From positions 2,104,835 to 2,163,850 of the forward strand of contig NZ_MVOI01000003.1 in the NCBI RefSeq assembly GCF_002283555.1: 59,016 nt of DNA, in the 5' to 3' direction. Position numbers and translations under genes: made by a program. The notes below the pieces were generated by a model. It did not search any database, was not told the DNA's origin, and saw only the letters and a list, made by a program, of their open reading frames with translations. The DNA comes from Rubrivirga sp. SAORIC476. Its GTDB lineage: Bacteria > Bacteroidota > Rhodothermia > Rhodothermales > Rubricoccaceae. Positions within the stretch are counted from its first letter, which is position 1. Each line of letters begins with the position of its first letter. This document shows positions 1 to 8,577 of the stretch, piece by piece.

Positions 1-54
1 CCGACACCTGAACCCACCCGCCTCAGCGCTGAGGTGGAGGGAGCCGCCGGGCGC

Positions 55-60
55 TATCCT
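55..60 (+). promoter_or_regulatory. -10-like box TATCCT
   Basis: TATCCT lies 25 bases before the ATG at 85. The same hexamer stands 27-55 bases before mnmG, rlpA and the arginine leader, which supports a -10 role. No good -35 box is visible 17-18 bases upstream. Confidence 0.35.
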
Positions 61-84
61 CCCTCACCACCCGCCGTCCTCGCC

Positions 85-627
85 ATGCCCCGCCTGCTGC
101 TCGCCGCCCTCGCGCTCCTGCTCGTCCTCCCCGCCTCGGCGCAAGACTGGCCCGAGGCGGACCCCGCCGACGTGGAGTCGATCGACGCCATCCTCACGTC
201 GGTCTACCACGTCATCTCCGGCCCGGCGGACGAGCCGCGCGACTGGGACCGGTTCCTGTCGATGATGCACCCCGAGGCACGACTCATGCCCACGGGCACG
301 CGGCCGGACGGCACGACCTTCGTCCGCGTCATGACGGCCCGCGGCTATGCCGAAGCGGCCGGGCCCATCTTCCGCGACACGCCCATGTTCCAGGGCAAGG
401 GCTTCTACGAGGTCGAGTCCGCCCGGCGCGTCGAGCGCTACGGGACCATCGCCCACGTCTGGAGCACCTACGAGAGCCGCCTCGACCCCGACGAGGCGCC
501 GTTCGCCCGCGGCATCAACTCGTTCCAGCTGCTCTGGGACGGGACCCGCTGGCACGTCATGTCCATCTTCTGGCACCAGGAGACCGAGGACACGCCCATC
601 CCCGCGCCCTACCTGCCCGAGGACTGA
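85..627 (+). CDS. Secreted NTF2-like (SnoaL/DUF4440-type) protein
   Basis: This 180-residue protein begins with a clear signal peptide: a short basic start, a Leu/Ala-rich core, then PASAQ at residues 16-20. The mature part has the size and feel of an NTF2-like fold: an early helix with 'VESIDAILTSVYHVISG', a 'DWDRFLSMMHPEARLMP' segment, and a C-terminal strand ending 'RWHVMSIFWHQET'. Such cone-shaped folds bind small ligands or act as ketosteroid-isomerase-like enzymes, but no substrate can be named. The ATG at 85 is preferred over upstream starts because it opens the signal peptide. It is probably periplasmic. The next gene is convergent, with its stop at 647. Confidence 0.7.
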   Translation: MPRLLLAALALLLVLPASAQDWPEADPADVESIDAILTSVYHVISGPADEPRDWDRFLSMMHPEARLMPTGTRPDGTTFVRVMTARGYAEAAGPIFRDTPMFQGKGFYEVESARRVERYGTIAHVWSTYESRLDPDEAPFARGINSFQLLWDGTRWHVMSIFWHQETEDTPIPAPYLPED

Positions 628-646
628 CCGGTCCGCCACGACGCGC

Positions 647-1042
647 TCAGTCGGAGTCCAGGTCCTCGGAGTGAGGGATCTGGGCCGCGAAGAACAGGAG
701 CGCGGCGCCGACGGCGAGCAGAAGCCACCCGAGGCCCCGCGCGGCCTCAGATGCCTCGGCCTGTCCCAGGAACGGCCCCGCGGGCATGAACGGGGCGCAG
801 AGCAGCAGCAGCACGCCGAGGGCTGCCGGGGCGATGATGGCGCCGCGCACCCAGTCCCGGAGGCTCTGGCGGTCCGGCGGACCGAGGGTGTCGGCGATGT
901 CCTCGAAGGGCACGACGCGGTCGTCCGGGGGCACGGGCGCCCGACCCCGTGCGAGGTCGCTGCCGCAGTCCGCGCAGGTGGTCGCCGAGGCCACGTACTC
1001 GACGCGGCAGTCGGGGCAATGCTGGGCGGCGCGGTGAGACAC
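647..1042 (-). CDS. Zinc-ribbon membrane protein
   Basis: The product has about 131 residues if read from the GTG at 1042. Two Cys pairs (C9, C12 and C23, C26; 'CPDC...CADC') form a short zinc ribbon at the N terminus. A linker and two hydrophobic segments follow, near residues 68-85 and 103-121, so the ribbon probably faces the cytoplasm. This is a common layout for small bacterial zinc-ribbon/DUF2007-like membrane proteins of unknown role. The GTG start is chosen because it lies just before the ribbon. An ATG at 1096 would add a 19-residue tail with no recognisable feature. No function is assigned. Confidence 0.55.
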   Translation of the reverse strand: MSHRAAQHCPDCRVEYVASATTCADCGSDLARGRAPVPPDDRVVPFEDIADTLGPPDRQSLRDWVRGAIIAPAALGVLLLLCAPFMPAGPFLGQAEASEAARGLGWLLLAVGAALLFFAAQIPHSEDLDSD

Positions 1043-1127
1043 GGCGAGCGAGGATGGGGCAGCCCGGTACGGCCCACCGGGCCGGGCGTTTCGCACCGAA
1101 TCCAGGGATGCGGGGCGTGCGTCGGGC

Positions 1128-1133
1128 TATCCT
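1128..1133 (+). promoter_or_regulatory. -10-like box TATCCT before mnmG
   Basis: TATCCT stands 29 bases before the mnmG ATG. The 11-base stretch TATCCTTTCCG recurs in the same orientation upstream of rlpA (minus strand, 22384-22389). No convincing -35 box is seen. Confidence 0.4.
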
Positions 1134-1161
1134 TTCCGCGCACGATTCCCTGCACAGACGA

Positions 1162-3096
1162 ATGAGCCCGGACTCCTACGACGTGGTCGTGGTCGGCGGC
1201 GGCCACGCCGGGGCCGAGGCCGCGCACGCCGCCGCCCGCCTCGGCGCCCGCACGCTGCTCGTGTCGATGAACCTCGACACGCTCGGCGCGATGTCCTGCA
1301 ACCCCGCCATCGGCGGCGTCGGCAAAGGCCAGATCGTGCGCGAGATCGACGCCCTCGGCGGCCTCATGGGCACCCTCGCCGACGCGACAGGCCTCCAGTT
1401 CCGGATGCTCAACACGAGCAAGGGGCCGGCCGTCTGGAGCCCGCGCTGCCAGTCCGACCGCGCGCAGTACGCCGCGGCCGTCCGCGCCGCGCTGGAGGAC
1501 ACGCCGGGGCTGCTCTTCCGCCAGGACATGGTCGTCGATCTCGTCACCCGCCCGGGGGCCGACGGCACGCCCGAGGTGGCCGGGGTCGTGACCCAGACCG
1601 GACTCGAGATCGCCGCGCGAGCCGTCATCCTGACCTCCGGCACCTTCCTCAACGGCACCATCCACCTCGGCGAGCAGCAGTTCGGGGGCGGACGCGCGGG
1701 CGCCCGCGCCGCCGTCGGCCTGAGCGCCGCGCTGGAGCGGCTGGGCCTGGAGCTGGGCCGCCTCAAGACCGGCACCCCGCCTCGCATCGACGGGCGCAGC
1801 ATCGACTACGGCGTCTGCGAGGAGCAGCCGGGCGACGCCGACCCACGCCCGTTCTCACACCTCACCGACGCACTCCCCACCGAGCAGCGCTCGTGCTGGG
1901 TCACCTACACGTCGCCCGACGTCCACGACACGCTGCGAACCGGCTTCGAGCGCTCGCCCATGTTCATGGGCCGGATCGAGGGCCAGGGGCCGCGCTACTG
2001 CCCCTCCATCGAGGACAAGATCGACCGGTTCGCGGACCGCGACCGGCACCAGCTCTTCCTCGAACCGGAGGGCTGGGACACGCACGAGGTCTACGTCAAC
2101 GGCTTCTCGACGAGCCTGCCCGAGGACGTGCAGACGGCCGCGCTGCGCCAGATCCCCGGCCTCGAACGCGCCCACGTCCTCCGGCCGGGCTACGCCATCG
2201 AGTACGACTACGCGCCGCCGTACCAGCTGCGCTACACGCTGGAGACGAAGGCCGTCGGCGGCCTCTTCCTCGCGGGCCAGATCAACGGGACGACGGGCTA
2301 CGAGGAGGCCGCGGGGCAGGGGCTGCTGGCCGGGATCAACGCCGTCCGCGCGCTGGGCGGCTCCGACGGGCTCGTGCTGGGCCGCGACCAGGCCTACCTC
2401 GGCGTCCTCATCGACGACCTCGTCGCGAAGGGCACCGACGAGCCATACCGCATGTTCACCAGCCGCGCCGAGCACCGCCTGCTGCTGCGCCAGGACACCG
2501 CTGACCGCCGCCTGACGCGCCTCGGCCGCGACCTCGGGCTGGCGTCCGCCGAGCGCCTCGCGCGGCTGGAACAGAAGGAGGACGCCCTCGCCCGGACCCT
2601 CGCCGCGCTGCAGGCCACCAACGCCACGCCCGAGGCCGTCAACGGCTACCTCGACGCCGTCGGCACCGCGCCCCTCTCGGAGCCCACCCGGCTGGCGAAG
2701 CTGGCCCTGCGCCCGCAGGTGGACCTCGCGGCGATGCTCGACGCGACCGGCCAGCGCGGCCTCGTCGTGCCCGGACCGGGGATGGAGCGCACCGCCGAAC
2801 TGGCGGCCATCGAGATCCGCTACGCCGGCTACGTCGAGCGCGAGCAGGCGCTCGTGGAGCAGATGCGGAGCCTGGAGCGCTGGCGCATCCCGTCGGGCTT
2901 CGACGTGGCGGCGGTGACGGCCATCTCGCACGAGGCCCGCCAGAAGCTGGCCCGCATCCGCCCGGACACGCTCGGGCAGGCCTCCCGCATCTCAGGCGTC
3001 AGCCCCGCCGACGTGCAGGCCTTGATGGTGCTCCTGAAGCGGTACCGCACCCCCAGCGGGGACGGGGCCGCTGCCGAGATCGTCGCGCCGTCGTGA
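1162..3096 (+). CDS. mnmG: tRNA uridine-5-carboxymethylaminomethyl synthase MnmG
   Basis: MnmG (GidA) works with MnmE to place carboxymethylaminomethyl groups on U34 of certain tRNAs, using FAD, NADH and methylene-tetrahydrofolate. The 644-residue length is typical. The FAD-binding motif GGGHAG is at residues 12-17, followed by the family signatures '[12 protein letters not shown]' and 'LKTGTPPRI', and '[16 protein letters not shown]' in the second nucleotide-binding part. The C-terminal helical domain that contacts MnmE and tRNA is complete. The ATG at 1162 opens the protein directly on the Rossmann fold. rsmG follows 88 bases downstream, the classical gidA-gidB order. Confidence 0.97.
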   Translation: MSPDSYDVVVVGGGHAGAEAAHAAARLGARTLLVSMNLDTLGAMSCNPAIGGVGKGQIVREIDALGGLMGTLADATGLQFRMLNTSKGPAVWSPRCQSDRAQYAAAVRAALEDTPGLLFRQDMVVDLVTRPGADGTPEVAGVVTQTGLEIAARAVILTSGTFLNGTIHLGEQQFGGGRAGARAAVGLSAALERLGLELGRLKTGTPPRIDGRSIDYGVCEEQPGDADPRPFSHLTDALPTEQRSCWVTYTSPDVHDTLRTGFERSPMFMGRIEGQGPRYCPSIEDKIDRFADRDRHQLFLEPEGWDTHEVYVNGFSTSLPEDVQTAALRQIPGLERAHVLRPGYAIEYDYAPPYQLRYTLETKAVGGLFLAGQINGTTGYEEAAGQGLLAGINAVRALGGSDGLVLGRDQAYLGVLIDDLVAKGTDEPYRMFTSRAEHRLLLRQDTADRRLTRLGRDLGLASAERLARLEQKEDALARTLAALQATNATPEAVNGYLDAVGTAPLSEPTRLAKLALRPQVDLAAMLDATGQRGLVVPGPGMERTAELAAIEIRYAGYVEREQALVEQMRSLERWRIPSGFDVAAVTAISHEARQKLARIRPDTLGQASRISGVSPADVQALMVLLKRYRTPSGDGAAAEIVAPS

Positions 3097-3184
3097 GCCT
3101 CTGCGCGCCCATCGCCCGTAGATCGTGGAGCATGGGCTCTCACGCTCAGCCTTCCTCCATCGCACGCTCTCCTCGCCCCGCCTG

Positions 3185-3820
3185 ATGATCTCCGACCTCC
3201 CTGTCGTCCTCGCCCCATCCCAGCGCGAGACCCTCGACGCCTACGTCGGCCAGATGGAGCGCGTCAACCAGCGCGTCAACCTCGTCGCGCGCCCGGCCGT
3301 CCGCGCGGATCTGGAGCGGCACGTCCGCCACTGCCTGACGCTGGCGACGCGGCCGTTCCCGGACGGCGCGGTCGTCGTGGACTGGGGCACCGGCGGTGGG
3401 CTGCCCGCCATCCCGCTCGCCATCGCCTTCCCGTCGATCCAGATGATGGCCGTCGACGCGGTCGGCAAGAAGACCGAGGCAGTGAAGCTGTTCGCGCGCC
3501 GCCTCGGCATCGAGAACGTGGACGTGTGGAACGGCCGCGCCGAGGCCTACGACGGACCCGCGCCGCACCTCTCGGTGAGCCGGGCGACTGCGCCCCTCGC
3601 GTCGCTCTGGGCGTGGCACACGCGCGTCCGCGCCCCGCTGGACGAGATCCCCGAAGGCGGCTGGCCCGCCGGGCTGGTCTGCCTCAAGGGCGGCGACCTC
3701 GGCAGCGAGATGGCCGACCTCGCCCGCCAGTTCCCCGAGGCCGTCGCGACGCACGCGCCGCTGACGGACCTGCTGGGCGAAGAGTGGGCCGACAAGGCCA
3801 TCGTGACGGTCACGGACTGA
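3185..3820 (+). CDS. rsmG: 16S rRNA (guanine527-N7)-methyltransferase RsmG
   Basis: RsmG (GidB) methylates G527 of 16S rRNA at N7 with S-adenosylmethionine. The 211-residue protein has the SAM-binding loop 'VVDWGTGGGLPAIPLAI', preceded by the family's 'RVNQRVNLVAR' helix. The usual 'DVGSGxGFPG' appears here as 'DWGTGGGLPA', a small variation. The ATG at 3185 gives the normal N terminus; an upstream start would add 20 unlikely residues. The gene follows mnmG in the same direction and is probably co-transcribed. It ends 12 bases before the stop of a convergent beta-barrel gene. Confidence 0.93.
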   Translation: MISDLPVVLAPSQRETLDAYVGQMERVNQRVNLVARPAVRADLERHVRHCLTLATRPFPDGAVVVDWGTGGGLPAIPLAIAFPSIQMMAVDAVGKKTEAVKLFARRLGIENVDVWNGRAEAYDGPAPHLSVSRATAPLASLWAWHTRVRAPLDEIPEGGWPAGLVCLKGGDLGSEMADLARQFPEAVATHAPLTDLLGEEWADKAIVTVTD

Positions 3821-3832
3821 CGCCGCGCACGG

Positions 3833-4531
3833 TCACAGCCGGAAGCGGTAGGTCCCGTTGACTGACGCCACCCGGTTCTTGGCGGAGATGCTGGTGGTCT
3901 CCGTGTCGTAGAGCGAGGTCAGCCCGTGCGTGTACCGCAGGCCCACGTCGAACGGGCCCGCGCCGACGGTCAGCCCCAGCGAGGCGCCGAGGTCGGCCTT
4001 CCGGAGGGTCCCCGAGTCGTCGGCCTCCTCGCGATCGTCCTCTGCGTTGATCGTGTCGCAGGCCGACACCAGTTCGGCGTCGCCGTCGCAGTCGAGGTGG
4101 AAGCGCGTTCGGTAGGCGAACGACGGTCCGGCCTCCACGGCGACGTCCAGCGCGCTTCCGGTCGGGACGCGGACCGCGAGCAGCAGCGGGACCTCGACGT
4201 AGTCCATCTCTACCCGTTGGGTCCCCTGGAGCGCGACGGGTTCGCTGGATACGGGGTCGGTGGTCCTGATGTCGACCTCCAGGACGTAGCCTTTCTGCAC
4301 GTACAGCACCTCGGGGCGGAACGACAGGGCCGGGGTCAGGGGCACGTCGGCGACGACACCCAGCGCGAGGCCGAGGCGGGGCTGCTGATCGATGCCCTCG
4401 GCGTCCTCGAAGCCGCTGTTTTCGCCGAAGTCGAGGTCAGAGACAGTGAGGCCGAGGCGGAGGCCAGCCGTCGGCTGGGCGCTGGCGGGAAGCACCAGCA
4501 GGGTGAGGAGGGCGAGCAGAGACAGGCGCAT
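3833..4531 (-). CDS. Outer membrane beta-barrel protein (PorT-like)
   Basis: The 232-residue protein has a signal peptide ending PASAQ at residues 15-19. Alternating-hydrophobicity strands follow: 'AGLRLGLTVSD', 'PRLGLALGVVADVPL', 'SFRPEVLYVQKGY', 'VEVPLLLAVRVP', 'FDVGLRYTHGLTSL'. It ends in aromatic/basic 'NGTYRFRL'. These features match the small 'outer membrane beta-barrel domain' (PorT/OmpW-like) proteins common in Bacteroidota and Rhodothermota. The acidic stretch near residues 135-165, with Cys in 'HLDCDGDAELVSACD', probably forms an external loop. The next gene upstream on the same strand has the same plan, suggesting an old tandem duplication. The ligand is unknown. Confidence 0.75.
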   Translation of the reverse strand: MRLSLLALLTLLVLPASAQPTAGLRLGLTVSDLDFGENSGFEDAEGIDQQPRLGLALGVVADVPLTPALSFRPEVLYVQKGYVLEVDIRTTDPVSSEPVALQGTQRVEMDYVEVPLLLAVRVPTGSALDVAVEAGPSFAYRTRFHLDCDGDAELVSACDTINAEDDREEADDSGTLRKADLGASLGLTVGAGPFDVGLRYTHGLTSLYDTETTSISAKNRVASVNGTYRFRL

Positions 4532-4627
4532 CGAGAGGGGAGGAGCGAGCCCTCAGGGTACCTCGCTCGTCGCTGCGACTTGTGGTCCGGCCGCACTAGA
4601 TCGGACGGGCGGTATGGCACAAACGAA

Positions 4628-4659
4628 CCGCGCCCGCCGGGTGGGATCGGCGGGCGCGG
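4628..4659 (-). terminator. GC-rich hairpin terminator
   Basis: A perfect 12-bp stem (CCGCGCCCGCCG at 4628-4639, its complement at 4648-4659) encloses an 8-base loop. On the minus strand it is followed by the T-rich TTCGTTTGT. It lies 46 bases beyond the stop of the beta-barrel gene ending at 4705 and separates it from the next barrel gene. Confidence 0.7.
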
Positions 4660-4704
4660 AAGCGGTGCGGCGGGGTGCGCGGACCGCCGCGCCGGGGGGA
4701 CGGC

Positions 4705-5328
4705 CTAGTAGCGGCTCCGGCCCGTCATGCCGCCGAAGCGGTAGCCCAACGTCAGCGAGAGGGCGCCGTTGCGCGCGTCGTTCAGGCCACGGCCATCCTC
4801 GAACGCGTCCTGGAGTCCGGCCGTGTAGCGGACATCGACGCCGAACGGTCCGGACCAGAAGTCCGCGCCGACGGCGATGCCGACATCGGTCTTGAGGTCG
4901 CCGTCGTAATCGATGTCGAGCGCGGACGAGTTGTCGGAGCGGAACTCGGCCGCCAGCGGGACGCCGATGGACGGGCCTGCGTAGACGCCCGCGTCGGCGT
5001 AGGGGCTCACGGGAATCGCGACGCGCGCGAGAAGGGGGACTTCGAGGTAGTCGAGCCGATACGTGCCCGGATCGGTCACGAGGCCGTCTTCGGCGCCCTT
5101 CTGGCTGTAGAGGGCCTCGGCCTGAAGCGAGAGCGAGGGCGTCACGTCGTAGCGGATCCCCACGCCGCCGACGGCGCCGAGGCGGGGATCGAGGCCGTCT
5201 GTGCTGGTGCCTCCGTTCAGGAAGGCCGTGTTCAGACCACCCTTGAGCACGACGGTGGTCTGAGCGCTGGCGGGTGCGGCGAAGAAGGCGAGGGCGAGGA
5301 GCGCGGTCGAAAGAAGGGAGAGGCGCAT
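4705..5328 (-). CDS. Outer membrane beta-barrel protein (PorT-like)
   Basis: The 207-residue protein starts at the ATG at 5328, which gives a clean signal peptide ending PASAQ. Barrel strands are evident: 'TTVVLKGGLNTAF', 'RLGAVGGVGIRYDV', 'SLQAEALYSQKGAED', 'YRLDYLEVPLLARVAIP', 'FGVDVRYTAGLQD'. The last strand is 'GALSLTLGYRFGG'. The shared 'EALYSQKG...LDYLEVPLL' block is close to 'EVLYVQKG...MDYVEVPLL' in the downstream barrel gene, so the two look like paralogues. A strong hairpin between them (4628-4659) suggests separate transcripts. It is probably an outer membrane structural or pore protein. Confidence 0.75.
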   Translation of the reverse strand: MRLSLLSTALLALAFFAAPASAQTTVVLKGGLNTAFLNGGTSTDGLDPRLGAVGGVGIRYDVTPSLSLQAEALYSQKGAEDGLVTDPGTYRLDYLEVPLLARVAIPVSPYADAGVYAGPSIGVPLAAEFRSDNSSALDIDYDGDLKTDVGIAVGADFWSGPFGVDVRYTAGLQDAFEDGRGLNDARNGALSLTLGYRFGGMTGRSRY

Positions 5329-5473
5329 GGATCTGGAGAGTGGTGGGGGACAGTGCGCGGTGCCCGGAGAGTCGGACACACGGGGCGCCTCTCAAGCCGC
5401 GGGCCAATCGCCGCAGGTCTCGCCTTCCTCGCGTCTTCGAGCCCGAAATCGAACGGTTTCTGCGAGTCTGGCG

Positions 5474-5503
5474 TTGACAAACGACTGTCACCCGTCCGAT
5501 CCT
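5474..5503 (+). promoter_or_regulatory. Sigma-70-type promoter for the WYL regulator gene
   Basis: TTGACA at 5474-5479, an 18-base spacer, then GATCCT at 5498-5503. The first ATG of the regulator is 60 bases further on. The -35 box is perfect for sigma-70; the -10 box is a G-for-T variant of the TATCCT seen elsewhere here. Confidence 0.55.
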
Positions 5504-5562
5504 GCGGACGCCCCTGCCCGCCGCCGTCGTCACCCCTTCCCGGACCGCCCCGGTCCTACTGG

Positions 5563-6558
5563 ATGCCCCGCTCCGACCGCTCGCTCAACAAGACCGAACG
5601 CCTGTTCGCCCTCGTGCTGCTCCTGCAGAACCGGCCGAACATGACCTCCCGCGACCTCGCCGACCACTTCGGCGTCTCGCGGCGGACCATCTTCCGCGAC
5701 CTCCGGACGCTGGGCGAGTCCGGGGTCCCGCTGACGTACGCCGAGGCAGGGGGCTACGAGATTCTGGAGGGCTACCAGTTGCCGCCGCTCATGTTCAGCG
5801 CGCGCGAGGCCGCCACGCTGCTCGTCGGCACGGGGTTCACCAAGCTCCAGCCCGACGCCAGCCTCCGCACCGACGCCGACGCGGTGGCCATGAAGATCCG
5901 CAACGTGCTGCCCGAGCCGGTCCGCGACTACATCGACCGTCTCCAGGAGCTGACCGTGCTGGCCCCGTTCAATGAGACCCAGGGGGGCGGCGGCGCCACC
6001 GAAGACGAGCAGGGCCTGTGGTTTGAGCTCTCGGAGGCGATGGCCCGCCAGCGCGTCGTCAAGATGACGTACTACGTGGCGAGCCGCGACGAGGAGACGG
6101 TCCGCGAGGTGGACCCGCTCGGGCTGGTCTACTACTCGGACCACTGGAACCTGATCGCCTACGACCACCTCCGGGACGACATCCGCAACTTCCGGCTGGA
6201 CCAGATCAAGAAGCTCCGGACGCGCTTCGACACGTTCACGCCGCCGGCCGGGTTCGACCTCAAGGAGCACCTCCGCGAGCGCGGCACGAGCCCCGAGAAC
6301 GTCCGCATGACGGTCCGCTTCCGGAACCGTGCGTGGCGCTGGGCCCGCCGCCAGGTGCCCGCGGACGTGGAACAGGAGCTGCCCGTCGGCGACGGCTGGA
6401 CGGAGGTCACGTTCGAGTTCGAGAACCTCGCCTACGTCGCCAAGTGGCTGCTGCGGTACGGCACCGACGCGGAGGTGGTGGCCCCGGCCGCGCTGCGCAC
6501 CGAGGTGGCCGAGCAGGCGCGGGCGGTCGCTGAGATGTACGGCGCCGTCCCGGCCTGA
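5563..6558 (+). CDS. WYL-domain transcriptional regulator with DeoR-type HTH (YafY family)
   Basis: The 331-residue protein has a helix-turn-helix at residues 26-50 ('NMTSRDLADHFGVSRRTIFRDLRTL') followed by 'GVPLTYAEAGGYEI', the wing of HTH_11/DeoR-type regulators. The C-terminal half holds a WYL domain; its core is 'REVDPLGLVYYSDHWNLIAYDHLRDDIRNF', though the name-giving W-Y-L reads V-Y-Y here. A C-terminal WCX-like extension follows. WYL domains sense nucleic acids or small ligands, so this family often controls DNA-damage or defence responses. No obvious target operon is adjacent. A TTGACA promoter precedes it. Confidence 0.85.
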   Translation: MPRSDRSLNKTERLFALVLLLQNRPNMTSRDLADHFGVSRRTIFRDLRTLGESGVPLTYAEAGGYEILEGYQLPPLMFSAREAATLLVGTGFTKLQPDASLRTDADAVAMKIRNVLPEPVRDYIDRLQELTVLAPFNETQGGGGATEDEQGLWFELSEAMARQRVVKMTYYVASRDEETVREVDPLGLVYYSDHWNLIAYDHLRDDIRNFRLDQIKKLRTRFDTFTPPAGFDLKEHLRERGTSPENVRMTVRFRNRAWRWARRQVPADVEQELPVGDGWTEVTFEFENLAYVAKWLLRYGTDAEVVAPAALRTEVAEQARAVAEMYGAVPA

Positions 6559-6608
6559 GCCGCCCCGCCTCGGTCGGGCGTCGGGGGAGGAGACAAACAG
6601 GACGCGGG

Positions 6609-6652
6609 CCCCGACCGTCTGGCCGAGGCCCGCTCAGGGCAAACGGTCGGGG
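6609..6652. terminator. Hairpin between convergent genes
   Basis: CCCCGACCGT (6609-6618) pairs with ACGGTCGGGG (6643-6652) across a 24-base loop. It sits between the WYL gene stop (6558) and the stop of a minus-strand gene (6657), where a bidirectional terminator is expected. No U tract follows on either side. Confidence 0.45.
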
Positions 6653-6656
6653 GAGG

Positions 6657-6926
6657 CTAGAGGACCTCGAAGTCGGCGCGGGTGCCGACGGCCGTCTTGA
6701 CGATGTTGGTCACGCTGACCTGCACGTCGCCGGGGCCGGAGGTCGTCTTGTGGTAGATGATGCCCTCGAACGTGGCCTCGTCGATGTCGGTCGAGATCTC
6801 GGCGTCGTCGTCGTTGGCGAAGAACACGCCCCGGTACTGCTTGCCCTCGAAGGTGTCGACGGGGAAGACGTAGCCCTGGCCTTCGATGCCGGCGAGCGTC
6901 GCGTCGTGGAGTTCGTAGAGCGCCAA
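6657..6926 (-). CDS. Small acidic hypothetical protein
   Basis: About 89 residues if started at the TTG at 6926; the reading frame has no ATG near this point. The sequence is acidic and strand-rich ('GYVFPVDTFEGKQYRGVFFANDDDAEISTDIDEATFEGIIYHKT'), ending 'VTNIVKTAVGTRADFEVL'. It reads like a real soluble beta-rich domain, and its composition differs from the Arg/Pro-rich antisense frames around it. It is not recognised. The start is uncertain. The upstream 132 bases are shared with a divergent 5'-nucleotidase gene and contain an AT-rich patch near 6925-6945. Confidence 0.5.
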   Translation of the reverse strand: MALYELHDATLAGIEGQGYVFPVDTFEGKQYRGVFFANDDDAEISTDIDEATFEGIIYHKTTSGPGDVQVSVTNIVKTAVGTRADFEVL

Positions 6927-7058
6927 ATCAAACCTCGGTATGTGGGAGACAACGAGGCGAGCGCGCGTCCGCAGCCCGTCCGTCGGGGGAGGGCCGTGGG
7001 CGAGCGTCGCCGGTCTATCATCGTATGGTTCGACACACACCGGAGTTTCCCCCACGCC

Positions 7059-8576
7059 ATGAATCAGCCGCCCCTCCTTCGCCTCCTCGCCGTTCTCGCC
7101 GTCGTCCTCGCCGGGTGTGCCTCTCCCGCGCCCGTGATGTCGTCCGGTGTCGCCGGGGTCCTGCCATCGCCGGACGCGGTCACGTTCACGGTGCTCCAGA
7201 TGAACGACGTGTACGAGATCACGCCCGTCGAGGGCGGGCAGGCCGGAGGGCTGGCGCGCGTCGCCGGGCTGCGGGCGCAGCTGCTGGCGCAGGATCCGAA
7301 CACGCTCACAGTCCTCGCGGGCGACTACCTGAGCCCGTCCGCGCTGGGTACGGCGCGCGTCGACGGCGAGCGGCTGGCGGGCAAGCAGATGGTGGCCGTC
7401 CTGAACGCGCTCGGGCTGGACGCCGCCGCACTCGGCAACCACGAGTTCGACGTGAGCGAGGAGGCATTCGCGGCGCGGATGGCCGAGTCCGACTTCGCGG
7501 TCATCTCGGCGAACGCGCTCCAGGCCGACGGCACGCCGTTCCCCAACGTCGCCAGGCGGGCGGTCCTGCCGGTCGTCGTGGCGCCCGGCGACACGGTGCG
7601 CGTGGGCTTGGCGAGCGTGGTGCTGCCGTCCACGGTGAAGGACTGGATCCACTACCTCGACGCCGACTCGACGCTGCGGGCCGAGGTCGCCCGCCTCGAC
7701 GCCGAGACGGACGTGGTGCTGGCGCTCACCCACCAGGCCTTCGCCGACGACGCGACCGCGGCCGCCACGATCCCCGGCATCGACGCCGTGCTGGGTGGCC
7801 ACGAGCACGAGAACGTCCGCGCGCTGCGTGGGCCCCGCATGGTGCCGGTGCTCAAGGCCGATGCCAACGCGCGGACCGTGTTCGTCCACCACGTCACGCT
7901 GGACCGCCGCTCGGGCGACGTGTCGCTGGAGTCGGAGCTGGTGTTCGTCACGCCCGACACGCCGGAGGACCCGGCGACCGCCGCCGTCGTGGCCGAGTGG
8001 GTCGAGGCGGCCTACGCAGGCTTCCGCGCCGACGGCTTCGAGCCCGAGAACGTGGTCGTGACCACCACGAGTCCGCTCGACGGGCGCGAGGGCACCGTCC
8101 GCACGCGGCCCGCCGACCTGGGCATCCTGATCGCGGAGGGCTTCCGCCAGGCGTCGGGCGCCGAGGTGGCGATCCTCAACGGTGGCTCGATCCGCATCGA
8201 CGACGTGATCTCGGCCGGGCCGTTCACCGAGTACGACGCCATCCGCGTGCTGCCGTTCGGCGGCGAGGTGCTGAGCGTCCAGATGACGGGCGCCACGCTC
8301 GTCCGCGCGCTCGACCAGGGCCTCGCCAACGCGGGCACGGGCGGCTACCTCCAGACGGCGGGCCTCGCCCGTACCGCCGACGGTACCTGGACCGCGGGCG
8401 GAACCCCCATCGACCCGGCGCGGACCTACCTCGTGGGTGTCAACGACTTCCTGGTGTCGGGCCGCGAGTCCGGGCTGGGCTTCCTCGACGTGTCCGGCCC
8501 CGACCTCACCGAGGTGGGCCGCCACGGGGATGTCCGGCGGGCCCTCATCGACGCGCTGCTGCGGGCCTACGAGTAG
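7059..8576 (+). CDS. 5'-nucleotidase / metallophosphatase lipoprotein
   Basis: The 505-residue lipoprotein has a signal peptide with lipobox LAGC (C20). The N-terminal metallophosphatase domain has 'MNDVYEI', 'LAGDYLSPS', 'LGNHEFD', 'THQAF' and 'GGHEHEN'. The C-terminal 5_nucleotid_C domain includes 'NGGSIRID' and 'LPFGGEVLSVQMTG'. This is the UshA-like family, which removes phosphate from nucleotides or sugar nucleotides outside the cytoplasm. In the first metal motif the usual D-x-H reads D-V-Y, so one ligand differs from E. coli UshA. The stop at 8576 is one base from the stop of the convergent FKBP gene. Confidence 0.9.
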   Translation: MNQPPLLRLLAVLAVVLAGCASPAPVMSSGVAGVLPSPDAVTFTVLQMNDVYEITPVEGGQAGGLARVAGLRAQLLAQDPNTLTVLAGDYLSPSALGTARVDGERLAGKQMVAVLNALGLDAAALGNHEFDVSEEAFAARMAESDFAVISANALQADGTPFPNVARRAVLPVVVAPGDTVRVGLASVVLPSTVKDWIHYLDADSTLRAEVARLDAETDVVLALTHQAFADDATAAATIPGIDAVLGGHEHENVRALRGPRMVPVLKADANARTVFVHHVTLDRRSGDVSLESELVFVTPDTPEDPATAAVVAEWVEAAYAGFRADGFEPENVVVTTTSPLDGREGTVRTRPADLGILIAEGFRQASGAEVAILNGGSIRIDDVISAGPFTEYDAIRVLPFGGEVLSVQMTGATLVRALDQGLANAGTGGYLQTAGLARTADGTWTAGGTPIDPARTYLVGVNDFLVSGRESGLGFLDVSGPDLTEVGRHGDVRRALIDALLRAYE

Positions 8577-8577
8577 C

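Noticed and set aside
64-1665. Long antisense open frame opposite mnmG
   Set aside because: Such frames are common in GC-rich DNA. Its product is Arg/Pro/Ala-rich with no domain, and mnmG on the other strand is clear.
6927-8525. Long minus-strand extension upstream of the 89-residue protein
   Set aside because: It is antisense to the 5'-nucleotidase and has shadow-like composition (Arg, Gly, His, Asp). Only the last about 90 residues look like a protein.
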